Positions 10,164 through 21,137 of a stretch of 64,000 nucleotides of DNA are shown here, in pieces. Both the position numbers and the translations under genes were made by a program. The stretch comes from Macrothele yani. Taxonomy: Eukaryota > Arthropoda > Arachnida > Araneae > Macrothelidae. Under the pieces are notes generated by a model, which made no database searches, had not been told where the DNA came from, and worked only from the letters and a program-made list of their open reading frames with translations. How positions within the stretch are numbered: position 1 is the first letter of the stretch; each line of letters begins with the position of its first letter. The stretch covers positions 73,342,607 to 73,406,606 of the forward strand of contig CM077005.1 of assembly GCA_039090855.1 (NCBI GenBank), in the 5' to 3' direction.

Positions 10164-11959
10164 ATGATTACGACCTCAGCGTCTAAGTCGACGTCTGATG
10201 CTTCTGTGCCTATTCTACTCGAATCTTCTATATCAACGACCAGTGTGTCTGCTTCAAAGGATATATCAGTAATGGATACCTCCACTATGATCTGTCATTC
10301 TTCGGAAAGTGTGTTAAGTGTTGTGGAACAAATTGTGCATGAAGGGGTTGGAGCCGAGGGCCCACCCTACCCCCTCTCAGCACCTATGCGACTGCTGTCC
10401 GTCCTGCGAATGTACCTTCTGCAGCTTCAATAGACTCTCAATATACGATTACACGTGTGGATAAAGTTTTACGACTGAAAGTTCCGGATGACTCTGTTCT
10501 AGGTAAGCGTTTCTCAGAAAATTAATCTTTCACTGTTTATGTTCCTGCCCTAAAGGACACCCCAATCCCTCGGTACCTGAATGCAATTTCAATGGTTGTT
10601 TCCAGAGAATCCATCAAATCAGCCATCCGTTTTGGTGGGGGAATTAAAGTGCGCTTTACCCTAAAATCTGCTGTTGAAAAAATTCTTCAATGTGGTGTAG
10701 ACATTGGTACTGGGCATCTGCAACCGACACCTTCTATTCAGCGCCCTGTTACCGTCACTCTGACACCCGTTCCCTCGGGACTTCCTGATGAACTATTAGT
10801 AGATGCGCTTAGTTCCATCGGCAGAGTAGTAGGTACAACAACATTTCTCTCTGCTGCAGGCGTAAACACCCCCTATGCCTATGTGCAAGGAGGACGTCGT
10901 CAGTATAGGGTGATTTTCCCTACAGAACAGGCTCTGAAGGACAGGCCTACCTCCGTTGAGGTTATTACAGACTCAAGAAAATACACGTTTGACTTATTTG
11001 CAGGAATGCAGTGCTTTTATTGTAAAGGGGAAAGGCATCGGGTGACCTCGTGTCCTCATAGAAATGTGCAGAATAATTCTACTTCAAATCCTGCAGCCGT
11101 TGAGTCATCATTCTGTTTTGAGCCGTCAGTTGCCCAGACACCAAACCTGGAATTAGTAGATGATGCTATGTTGAGTACAGACAGCACATTTCAAAGTCTT
11201 ATTATTCATAATTCTGCAGCTCAGCAATCCCCTTCTGTGGAAGTACCTGATAGTGGTTATCAATTAGAAGATTACCCTGCCTTGCCACCGTCGGGGGGAA
11301 CATGAGTTTCTACAACTACGTGTAAGAGACCTTTGACCCCGACATCTCTTAAGAAAAAGAGAGGTCGACCACAAACCAGGTCCAGCTCGAAAGGGACACG
11401 TTCTGGTGGACCCTCTCAGTCGCCGAGTCTTGAACGAAGCAACTCTTCCACTTCAACCCTAAAACAGTGTGAGCTATCAGGAGGTTGAAATGGAAATACC
11501 TGATAATCTGAGTGACACCACGTCGACACATTCTGATATTGAACCATATCCAGAGTGTGCGGAAGACTTTGATAGATATCTTAAAGATATAGAAGTGCCA
11601 GTTACGCCATTATCTTACTTCGAACTAGTTTCTCTGTATGCGGTTCCTAAGAGAACTAGTTTCTCTGTATGCGGTTCCTAAGAGAACTAGTTTCTCTGTA
11701 TGCGGTTCCTAAGAGAACTAGCATCATGAAAATTCCTTGCATTCAGAAAAATCTGTCTAGAGTGCCGGAATTGGTTTCACAGTTATCTTTTTTACATGAA
11801 CTGTTCCACAAGCACTCGACCACCGCACCAAAAGTGCACTTATTTTGTCGACGTATTCGTTATTTATTAACAATGCTTGATAAACGGGTTAAGGGGGTTT
11901 TGCAGCCACCAAAATCAACTCTAAGGTACTATTTGTTTCTTTTAACTGCCGAGGTTTAG
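10164..11959 (+). pseudogene. LINE-1 ORF1 (nucleic-acid-binding, CCHC)
   Basis: ORF1 proteins bind the element RNA. A serine/threonine-rich N-terminus begins at ATG 10164 (MITTSASKSTSD). The frame changes near 10380, TAA at about 10522 breaks the text, and the longest open piece is 10592-11305. That piece holds GMQCFYCKGERHRVTSCPHR near 11005-11060, a C-X2-C-X4-H-X4-C knuckle. TGA at 11303 is followed in frame by a basic segment (KKKRGRPQTRSSSKG), so the original protein was longer. A 31-bp tandem repeat at 11622-11721 shifts the frame again. The C-terminal part (KIPCIQKNLSRVPELV to FCRRIRYLLTMLDKRVKGVL) matches the ORF1 end of the minus-strand LINE. It overlaps the start of ORF2. Confidence 0.8.
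11622..11721 (+). repeat. 31-bp tandem repeat inside LINE ORF1
   Basis: Three identical copies of a 31-bp unit that starts GAACTAGTTTCTCTGTATGC, plus a 7-base partial copy. Because 31 is not a multiple of three, each extra copy shifts the reading frame. The identity of the copies points to a recent expansion after the element died. Confidence 0.95.
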
Positions 11960-14900
11960 CGGCGTCAGCAGCAAATGCATTGGTTTTTGAAGATGTCCGA
12001 CCTTTAAAAGCGGATGTTCTAATGTTGCAAGAGACTAACTGATCGGCAGGAATCAATTTTGCTCGCTGGCCTTGTGTTTTTTATCATAATTACCGGACAC
12101 ATGTTGGTTCCGGAAGTGCAATAGCATTTCATTCCCGATTTCACTCTATATTATAGAATATTGTCGAGTCCCAGAGCCGCCTGGGAGTTTTTCAATGTAT
12201 TTCGTTTTGCTTTCAGTCCAGTCGCATTCATCTATTAAATATTCATGTACCTCAAAATAACAATGAAGCTACTGATCTCCTGGTTCATGTTGCTGCCGTT
12301 CTTGCGAATATTCCTCCCTCAGACCTTATTCTTTTTGCTGGTGATTTTAATTGTACACTTCAACCTTACGTTGATAGAGATAATTCACATGAAAGCCGTC
12401 ATTCCTTAGTTTCTCAGCTCTCTCCGATTGTCTTCAACTTTGACCTCCAAGATGCCTTCAGATATCTACACCCAACTGAACGAGAGTTTTCTTGGTTCCC
12501 TCCTATTCATTTAAATTGTGCTGCAGCCAGACTTGATCGATTTTATGGCTCCCGTTTTATTCGTTCGTCTATTATTTCAGTCAATCACGCACCCTCTGTT
12601 TCTTCAGACCATAAGCCAGTTATTCTTTCCCTCTGATTTCAGTCTATTGGTATTTCACGGCCGAGTGTTTGGTCTTTTGATGATTCATGTCTTCAAGATC
12701 CTGATTTTAATACTGAAGTTGTTCTTATTATCACTCAAGCTGTTACTCAATTGTCTTTTGTTTCCGACCCAGCGGCTCTGTGGATCTCGACAAAACAATC
12801 TATTGTAGCTTTTGCTAAGAAATATTCTTTTACTATCAGAACCCCGGCGTAATATGACTGTGGACAGTCTCCGGCGTGCGCTTCAGCGAATCCCACGAAC
12901 CTCATCGGATTATGATCTCCTTGAAACGAAATTACGAGAATGTCTTCAAGCCTCTGTTTCAAATGTACTGACCCGTCTGAAATACTCATTTCTCAGATTT
13001 GAAGAAGATCCTTTTCGCAGTCTCCATTCCCTCGAGGTACGAAGAAAAAAATAATACCATTGTACAACTCACCCTCTCAAATTGCTCAGTAACTACTGCC
13101 CCATATGTTATATGTAATCAAACTCATGCGTATTATAGCCAACGTTTTCAACGTACATTAACACAGCCAGCCTCTTCTGCACCACTTTTGCAAGACCTTC
13201 CGCAAGTTCCTGAATGCTATGTGTCCTCTCTAAATGCTCAGATCACCCCTCAAGAAATCCGCAATTCGATTTACAGTTTAAATGATCGTTCCTCACCTGG
13301 AGAGGATGGGCTTTCCTTAAAATTCTACAAAATATTCCTTCCTTATCTCATGCCACTTCTCCTCAGTTGCTATACACTCCTTTTCTCGTCTTCCAGTTCT
13401 TCTTCCAATGCTTTCAGCTTTGCTCTGCTTCGCCTTATTCCTAAATCTGGCTATCTTGGTATTTTATCTAACTGGCGACCCATCTCTATAGTTAATACCG
13501 ACTATAAAATCTTTGCTAAACTACTCGCACTCCGTCTGAATCCTGTCCTATCCTATTTAATTCATCCTGACCAAACTTACACTGTTCCCACCCGCTCTAT
13601 CGCTTCTAATATTACCACGATCCGTGATCTTAACACTCTCGCATCCCAGCATGCAGAACCCCTTGCAATTTTTAATATTGATCAACGACAGGCTTTTGAT
13701 TCCATTAACCATACTTATACCTTTACTGTCCTTCAACGCTTTGGATTCCCTCCCTTCTTCTGCCTGGCTCTTTCTAATCTGTATTCAAACTCTTTTTTTC
13801 GGGTTCGTACTTCGACTTTTATTACTTCTGCTATCCCTTATTCTAACTGTATCCGGCAGGGCTGTCCCCTGTCGGGTCAACATTTTGCACTCTGTTTTGA
13901 ACCTCTTCTAATCTGTCTCAGTTTCCGACTTCTTTCTTCTGTCCCCCGTGGAGTTGTGTGCACCCGGCACCATCATACTGTCTTGACTGCATATGCCGAT
14001 GACTTGACGTTATTTTTACGAACAGAATCTTCGTTTGGAATCCTATTATCAACATATAACGAATATGCCGTAATTTCTGGATCAGCCTTAAACACTGAAA
14101 AATGCTCAGGTTTATGGACGGGAGCGTGGGCGACCCGTGGTGACCGTCTGTGGGGGGCCCGATGGTCTTCAAACGTAGTCAAATTTATTGGTGTGCACTT
14201 CGGAAAACCGGAGGCGGTTGCTGCTGCAGCATGGAACCCCCTCTTTCATCGAATTAATTGAAGACTTGTGCCTCTCCGTCAGCTCAAACCCTTTCTTTCA
14301 TTTTTTAGTCGGGCAATGCTACTAAATGTGTTTGTGCAACCGAAATTGTTTCACAGCTGGATTGCTCACCTTCTGTCACCTTTCTTGCTGAATCATTTGC
14401 AGAGAACTTTTGTGGACTTCATTTGGAATATTATTCATTGGGTGCATCACTCCACGCTTTCTCTTCCGATTTCCTATGGTGGTCTCTCTCTTGCTGATAT
14501 CACTCGAAAATTTCAAGCCTTTCATCTTCATAACTTTCTTAAGATTTTTTCAACGCCTCTTTCTTCAACGCAAACCATTATCGATACTCTGTTCTTCCCC
14601 CGGAGTCCCCACCATACAGTTCAAACTTTTCTGCGAATGGACCTGTTCCCATTCATTCTCAATCATTTCCCTGACACTTACAAGTCTGCACTTACCCCTT
14701 GGCGCTCCCTGAATCCTGTCCGATTCCCCCTTCCACTACTAATGACCTCCTTGCAGAACCCCTCTTCTTCTCCTCTGCTATCTACTCTTCTACCTCTTCG
14801 TACCTTCACTACTCCTCATGGTTTGCCAGTGGAGTTGTGAAGGTCTCTCAACTCGTTGACATTGATCTCCGTTGGAAACCTCTTTCTCGCATTTCTCCCT

Positions 14901-15724
14901 TGTTTGCAGATACCCCTGTTCATTGTGCTCAACTTCGGCATATCCAGATTTGCATTCAGAGACTCTACCCACAACTTGCTAATCAGAATGGACTTATTCA
15001 GAACTCATCAGCCTCACTCAGTCTCCCGTTCATTATTTATCTAGATGACCAGCCGTTTCTTTCACATCAAGTATCTGCTAAACTCATCTATAGGCATTTC
15101 ATTACATATTTTACCGATCCAATGCCGATTCCCTCCGTGCCAGAGGCAGAAGTACCAGCAACATGGAGTGATCCACTAACAGCCTTGGCTACTCCAAAGG
15201 CAAGGGATATCCATTGGTTACATCTACATAGTCGCTTATTAACCCCACGCACCCTTCATCGTTTTCGGCATCTTACATCGTCACTGTGTTATTTTTGCAA
15301 TACAGAGGGAGATGAAGTTCACTCTTACTCGATGTGCTTGTTTTTACAGCCTTTGTTTTCATTGATGTTTCTTTTGCTTCAGAATGTTTGTGCTTCTTTA
15401 CATACCATGTTTCATTATAATGTTCTTTGCTCACATCACCCATCTGCTTCATCACACAATTCTGTATGCATTTTTCTCATATTGCAAGCAAAATATACAA
15501 TTTATCAGTACTATCATATTAGTGTCGATTGTCCTACCCTTAAACGTTATAACGTGGCAAGACGTATTCTTTGTCGCAGATACCGTCAGTCTGTGACTGC
15601 GATATTGCAGGTCGAGTATGATACTGCAAAGACGAGTAACAGTCTTGACAGTTTTCATGCTAAGTGGTCTCCAAGTCATATCTGGTTTAATACGAATAAT
15701 GATTTTGTAACACTAACCGTGTAA
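11926..15724 (+). pseudogene. LINE-1 ORF2 (endonuclease/reverse transcriptase)
   Basis: The enzyme that would nick target DNA and copy the RNA. Endonuclease motifs in order: FVSFNCRGL (about 11932), MLQETN, FAGDFNC (about 12338), LDRFYGS and SSDHKPVI (about 12607), with several stops among them. The reverse transcriptase is largely intact from 12999 to 14261: LSNWRPISIVNTDYKIF, FNIDQRQAFDSINH, CIRQGCPLSGQHF and the catalytic AYADDLTLF (about 13990). After a stop at 14261 the connection domain continues (14268-14840), and 14699-15724 carries CYFCNTEGDEVHSYSMC, a C-X2-C-X7-H-X4-C knuckle. No ATG starts the endonuclease frame nearby. At least seven stops or frame changes make it inactive. Confidence 0.9.
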
Positions 15725-17236
15725 CGTCCACGACATTTTGTTGTGGTCAGATCTCTGTCTTTGTATTGTACTGGAGCGTTTTTTGTTTGTTTTTTTGCAC
15801 TATGTTGTGAGTATTTTTGTATATTTACGCAGGTTAGTTGCCCGACGAAGTGTTCGGCATAACCCCTTTTTCCATAAATTACTGTTGGGTAATATGTCGT
15901 TTTATTTGACTACCTAGTTACGTTTCTCTGTTCAATTTCCAAAAGTTAGTGTCTCATGAATTGTTCTGCTTCATTGAGTGTCACGTGAGAGTATTTTATG
16001 TTATAACGTTGCACCGTCATGTGTTGTTAAGGTTTTTCCTAATCATTCGCGTTTATAACTGAATTTTTTATTTATTGTTGGGGAAAATTGAATGCTTGAA
16101 ATTGCTTGCACTGTCTAGCGATAACATAATGGTCTTTTTTTCTGCATTATCGAACCCATAGTGGTTAATAAGAATTTTTCTATGTCTGAAGTTTTTTTCA
16201 GTTGTAGTATTTGTCTTTGCAAGCCTATTGTTAGATTGACAGACTAATTTAGCTATTTAGTTTTTGTCTAGCAATAAGTACTTTCTCTGTATGAAAATGA
16301 CGGTTTCCTTAAGATAATGTAATGCTCATCTGTTGTAATATCGTGCAGTTTTCTGTACTTCTAATTTACGGTTCTTCCCTTTGAATTTAGCAACATTTGC
16401 AATATATCCTGTACATTGAATTTTTGTATTTATCACATCTGAATGATGAGACCTTTTTGTTTGTTTGTTGCATCTAATGTTACGAGATTTTTATTCATCT
16501 ACTTTTTCCGCAACTTGTTGATGAAAAACGTCTATGTTTATAGATTGAGAAGTAGAGAATTTTTGTTTTGAAGTGAAACTGATTCGTATGTATAATGTTT
16601 TTTTGTTGCGAAATATGTTGCTCATAGAGTCTCACTTAGCGATATTTTTCTTTTATGGAAAATTGTGGTACTTACAGACAGACAGAAGAACCTATTTTTG
16701 TATTAGAAGCAGCGTACCCGCGTTAAGCAGGGTTTTTTTAGAGTTAAGGTGTACGCTTATTTTGTTTCATGATTCTTAATGAATTAATATGTCTGTCGTA
16801 AAAAATAGTTTTACAGCCTGGCAGAAAAAAATCAGTATATCATGTTGTTAGTGGTAGCGTACATGTTACGAGCAAGGTTGTTTTTCCTGGCTTGATGTTT
16901 TTCTTCATGAATGACATGCTGAAATATTTTTAACTTTGTGCGGCCTTTGACAATGTTCAGTTTTACAGATTTTGTGCTTTGTTCAATTTTAATGTTCAAT
17001 ATTGTGAATTACCTGATGCTTTCTTTTTTTTTTTTTTTTTTTTGCTTTTTGTGGTAGACAGAGAATGTTAAATTGATCTCGTTTCTGTTTTCTGCCATTG
17101 TAATTTCGCAATACTGTATGTTTGTTGAGTCTTTTTGTCTTCTGTGTAAAATATGCCAAAATGGCAACACCTGTTCCCGGTGCACTTACTGTAAATATTG
17201 TTTATATGGTTTTATGGCAATAAAGATATTTTGAAG
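15725..17236 (+). other. LINE-1 3' untranslated region
   Basis: A T-rich non-coding tail that includes an 18-base T run (about 17027-17044) and ends 12 bases after AATAAA. No conserved protein frame is visible. A 3' UTR this long is unusual but continuous up to the target duplication. Confidence 0.65.
17219..17224 (+). terminator. AATAAA polyadenylation signal of LINE-1
   Basis: A canonical AATAAA 12 bases before the inferred 3' end. No poly(A) tail follows; the element ends ATTTTGAAG. Confidence 0.6.
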
Positions 17237-17283
17237 TTCTGATCTCTCGTCCGAGATGGGACGAGAGATCAGAACTTCAAAAT
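17228..17283. repeat. 25-bp perfect inverted repeat across the LINE/SINE joint
   Basis: The arm at 17228-17252 joins the LINE 3' end (ATTTTGAAG) to the SINE (TTCTGATCTCTCGTCC). After a 6-base spacer its exact reverse complement occupies 17259-17283. It replaces the part of the SINE head where the B box should be. Since the arm contains LINE and SINE sequence, it formed after the LINE insertion. Confidence 0.92.
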
Positions 17284-17428
17284 AATCAGGCATGATTGCT
17301 GGGTTTGTCTTACGGCCTTGGTTCTCTCCCTTCCCTGGAACCAGTGACCCTACATTAGGGACGGGTGCCGGCTTATAGCCCACTAAGTTGCTCACGGTCA
17401 TCGTTAAACCTCCACTAAAAAAAAAGAA
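17237..17428 (+). mobile_element. SINE-B, right part (split by LINE-1)
   Basis: This continues the copy begun at 9796-9835: TTCTGATCTCTCGTCCGAGA, then the inverted duplication, then the body (GGTTTGTCTTACGGCCTTGG, CCCTTCCCTGGAACCAGTGA, GCCCACTAAGTTGCTCACGG) and an A tail at about 17417-17426. The B-box region is lost. Confidence 0.82.
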
Positions 17429-19829
17429 CTGCGTCCACTAGATCCTGAAATGGAACAAATGAAATTGACTCAATTGTAAAGTGTTAAATTTATTCGACAA
17501 CTCAGATTTTATCCTAATTGCAAGTTCTCAAGGTCAACCTCCAGAATAAAACTAAGGTTCAGAAGAATACGAATCGTGAAAGCAACTTGACTTTAATTTT
17601 AATTGAATTTCAATGTAGTACTCATATCGAAATTTCAAGTTTTATATCGGGTCGTTCAAAAATAATGGCCAATTTTCTGAGGAGCCACATTTAACTCGGC
17701 CACAATACATTCAGGACAACCCGCTTGCAGCGCCGTACCAGTTGAAGGGCGATTCAGACTCCACATACACGCCTTAAACCTTTGAGCTGCAGTCGTTGCT
17801 ACACTGTGTGAGAGTGTACAACATGTTAGGAAGCACTGGACCACTGCAGGCTGCCAGCGGTTTCCCAGCACTATGTTGCCACCACCCACCCAACCGGCAA
17901 TAAAATGTCCGGGCGGCCCCCACATGGCCCAGCAGCGGGCCAACAGTGGCACACCTATCAGCTGTCATACGTCAGAGCAGGGCCATTAGTTATCCATCAC
18001 AGGCAGTAGCTGCCACAAGTGGCCCTTCAAGCTCGTGCCATAAATGATATCTAGCCTAATGTGGTCCACTAGTTTCCCCGCAGTGGCAGCCGGCAATCAC
18101 GTGACATAGCTGATGGCTTGCCGAATCTTGTCCACCAATTTCCAGTAGTAGCTATAAAAACAAATGAAATAAAGGGTAACCGCAGTACCCCAAAGTTACA
18201 CCTACTGTTTTTTCGCCTTACGAAACTTCAGCATTACAGCACTGCGCTAGGGGGATTTTCTCAACTGGTCCTGAAGAACGCCCGTTTGGATCTGTGTGGA
18301 AACTAACCAAGGACTCCCTGCGTGGGAAGCGGGCGCTCTACCAACGAGACTGATTTTCCACGCACAAGAGGCTGCTTGAATCTGAGCCTCTTCCTGCTGA
18401 ATGTGTAACGAATGGTTCTCTTTCTAATTTTAAAATATTGCGAGGTATTTTTTATAATTGTCAGTTTCATATAATTCATAAATTTATTTTTCAACGTAGC
18501 GTTTGTTTGTTTTTTACCTAAAAGGAACTTCACTCATTTTCAACGAGTGTACCAACTTAAAGGCGATTTCCAAAGTTTCGTGCTGTGCTGTCCTTGTCTT
18601 CTTGAAAGGCGATTGTTGAATTAATTTATTTACCCATTCATGTCACATTCTGTTACATTTTTTACGTTGTATCTTTCCTTTTCGCTATCCGAAGCTACAT
18701 TTGTTTAAAAGAGTAAAGATATTTTATTTTACTTCTCGTTATTTTTAGAAGTGAATTCCTCCGGTCTTGTGTATTCAACCCATGGATGAGTACATTATAT
18801 CCACAAAGCGTTTATTTTTTATTTTTTTCAAATAATTGATAAATTTTGTAGGCGTATAACTTTTTTCCCAACATAACGTATATTTAATGTTTTTCCAGGA
18901 CTTTTGTTTCAAGTGGTTTAGTGTATGTTGAAATGAAAGATTACACACAAATTATTTCTTGTTATTCATGGAAATGGAGTGGGTGTACTTCACGGCTTAA
19001 TCTGATATCTTCGTCGACGTGGCATTCCATTATAAGAAATTAATTAGCCTCTCTACAAATGTTTTTTTTCGTAACATCCACTAAAATAACACAATGGCGA
19101 TAGCGTCGTCTTCAACTAACTAGTACCACGAGAGACACAGCACGTCTTACTTCTGCGCATGCGCAGTCCCTTTGCTTCCACCTGCTGTTGTGGCTTCATT
19201 GGTTGCCATCAACGGGCCACTAGTGGCACTTGCTTGTAGTCCCACAATTCACAGCGATGCTGCAGGGCCATCAATGGCTCGCCGACTGATAGCGCTGCCA
19301 CCAACGGACCGCTACCGGGCCGTGAGCGGCAGATTTCAGCCAGCAGTGACCCATCACTGCCAGCTGGTGGCCAGCAGTTTCCCAACACTTGTGTTTTTTA
19401 CTGGGAGGGAGTTTAATTCTCTCACATCATGCCTTGGATCATGAAGCAGTGAATGAGAACTAGAAGGGAGTGTTTATCGCCCTTGACAGGTTTATGGTAG
19501 GCACTGCTAGGATAAGAAGGGGGAAGAAATTGTTTTGTTGTAGCTTTCTGAAAACACAATTCTACATTAAACCCGACTCCTATCTGAACGTTTAATAAAA
19601 TCTGGCTGCCATATGAACGTTCTATTTGGAGACAGCAGAAAACTTTGGTCTCCATTTGATTCAAGAACATCGACCACTTAGCTGGCTAAGTACTTGATCG
19701 TGTTTACAATAAGTCTGGGATTGTATAACAGACCCATTACCAAGACCTGAAATTCTTAAAGATATAGTTACATATCTTGATTTTATGGATTAATAATGCA
19801 GAGAGATTTATAAAAAGGAAACTGATATT
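17429..19829. other. Gene-poor stretch with repeat traces
   Basis: No gene recognised. GGGTCGTTCAAAAATAATGG at about 17648 resembles a mariner terminal repeat, but no transposase follows. GC-rich blocks at about 17800-18110 and 19160-19395 share phrases such as CAGCAGTTTCCCA and GGGCCACTAGTGGCAC and look like two degenerate copies of one unknown repeat. A truncated tRNA-like sequence is at 18298-18359. Confidence 0.4.
18298..18359 (-). tRNA. Truncated tRNA-Gly(CCC)-like sequence
   Basis: On the minus strand: acceptor GGAAAAT pairs with AGTTTCC (one wobble), the D arm has A-box-like GTCTCGTTGGTAGAGCG, and the anticodon arm CCCGC-TTCCCAC-GCAGG would place CCC at the anticodon. The segment is only 62 nt because most of the T arm is missing (TTGGTT remains of the B box). 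It is a degraded tRNA or SINE head, not a functional gene. Confidence 0.4.
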
Positions 19830-19990
19830 TGGCCACTAAGCAGAAACGTTGTCACTAATGACACAGACGAAATTCAGGAAGGAATTCGGTATACACGATG
19901 TCTCAGCTAAGTCCATGAAATATTATTTAGCACGAAAATTGGACATGATAGGATCTCATTTGGGTAAACGTCGGAAAATCTTCCCCTGGG

Positions 19991-20925
19991 TTAGAGTAGT
20001 GGATGTGCGTGCCACGTTGGAGCAGCATCCCAGGAATTCTCTTTGAAGATTGCCTCAGGAATTTGGTTAAAAGGTCCACAAATTTTCGATTGGGGGGGGT
20101 TAAAGTCGGGACTATTACCAGGCCAGTCAAGCAGAGTTATGTTTCCCCTCAAAACCATAACTCTGCTAGATAATGAAGCATCCGTTACTGCTTCATTATC
20201 TACTGGCTTTGATCTGTGTGGCATGGAGCACCATCGTGCATGAAGATTGTGCTCTTGCATATGAGCTAACAATTTTTCACATAACATTGCCACATAAAAA
20301 GGACCAGTCATGGTAGTTCCTCTTGACAAGAAGGAAAATGAAGCAATACCGCATGCTGACATAGCACCCCATATCATCTTACTAGGGACATGTATCACTG
20401 TGCTAACGGTGTATTCTTCATCAAAACCTTTTGCCTTTTAGTCGTCAAACATGTGCTTCACGTGATTCAAATTGACGCACAGTTGATTCAACGGGAAAAA
20501 AAGGTGGCTCTAATTTTAAGTAGTCCACGGTTGATGACGCTTCGCAAACTGAAGTCTCTTCTTTTTCATGACAGAGGTTAGTTTGAGTTTGTGTGCAGAT
20601 TTATGATTTTAATCTTAACTTTTAATAAGACGTCGGGAAACAGTGCTGATACAAATATCAGACTATTTTGAATGCAGTAACCTCTCAGAGAACACATAAC
20701 TATTCACCTTATGGTATTGTCATCACGTGGGGTGGTTTTCCTTGAACGTTCATTTCTCTTTTGTTCGTTAAATTTACCAGTATCTCGATATTTCATGATC
20801 GTGTTACTAATAGCAGTCTTGCTCACATTCACCTCTCTGCTTATGTCACATTCGGAGTAACCTTCATGATATAAAGTCACTCTTTGTGCCCTCTGAGTAA
20901 CACTTAATGAACCTTTTTTGCCCAT
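19991..20925 (-). pseudogene. Tc1-like transposase remnant
   Basis: The N-terminal DNA-binding domain is well kept (20704-20925): MGKKGSLSVTQRAQRV, then EGYSECDISREVNVSKTAIS, a helix-turn-helix, then a basic RKTTPRDDNTIR linker. The middle (about 20400-20700), which should hold the first catalytic aspartate, is unreadable. The C-terminal half (19991-20398) has MIWGAMSACGI, CSMPHRSKP and NSPDFNPPQS, where the glutamate region is shifted out of frame. Two short hairpins at 20130-20202 disrupt the region of the second aspartate. Confidence 0.75.
20130..20202. repeat. Two adjacent perfect hairpins
   Basis: AGCAGAGTTATG (20130-20141) pairs with 20156-20167, and directly after it TAGATAATGAAGCA (20167-20180) pairs with 20189-20202. 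Both are exact and lie inside the transposase remnant. Confidence 0.9.
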
Positions 20926-21137
20926 TTTTTGCTATATAGAAAATACTTACAAAACCTCTGAGCATGAAAACCAGAAGCAAACTGACGCTCGCACGCTTTC
21001 CCCAACTCTATCAATAATTGCCTCTGTAGGATGGTGCAATACCGACAGGAAGTTGAGTAACACAGACAGTAGCTGATGCAATGAGAAGAAATCTCCTAAT
21101 GCCAACAGATGGTCTTAAACGTTTTCAAGTGACTGTA

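Larger units (their letters stand above)
9836..17236 (+). mobile_element. L1/Tx1-like non-LTR retrotransposon (LINE-1)
   Basis: A near full-length LINE of about 7.4 kb, in order: 5' untranslated region to about 10160, ORF1 with a CCHC knuckle, ORF2 with APE-type endonuclease, reverse transcriptase and a C-terminal CCHC, a T-rich 3' untranslated region of about 1.5 kb, and AATAAA at 17219-17224. An 8-bp target duplication, TTCTGATC, flanks it (9828-9835 and 17237-17244). The RT core (IRQGCPLSGQ, AYADD) and the region after it resemble the L1/Tx1 group as I know it; the clade is inference. A diverged relative lies on the minus strand at 51528-57065. Both ORFs carry stops and frameshifts. Confidence 0.9.
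19830..21135 (-). mobile_element. Tc1-like element, family 5 (left end uncertain)
   Basis: The right end, reverse complemented, begins CAGTCACTTGAAAACGTTTA and is followed by TA at 21136-21137. A weak left counterpart (CCACTAAGCAGAAACGTT) lies near 19832. The transposase remnant between them is on the minus strand. Confidence 0.55.

Noticed and set aside
17645..17700. Mariner terminal repeat (GGGTCGTTCAAAAATAATGG)
   Set aside because: Only one end and no transposase; kept as a trace in the stretch description.
17800..19395. GC-rich blocks as a CpG-island promoter
   Set aside because: They look like two degenerate copies of an unknown repeat; no TATA, initiator or downstream exon seen.
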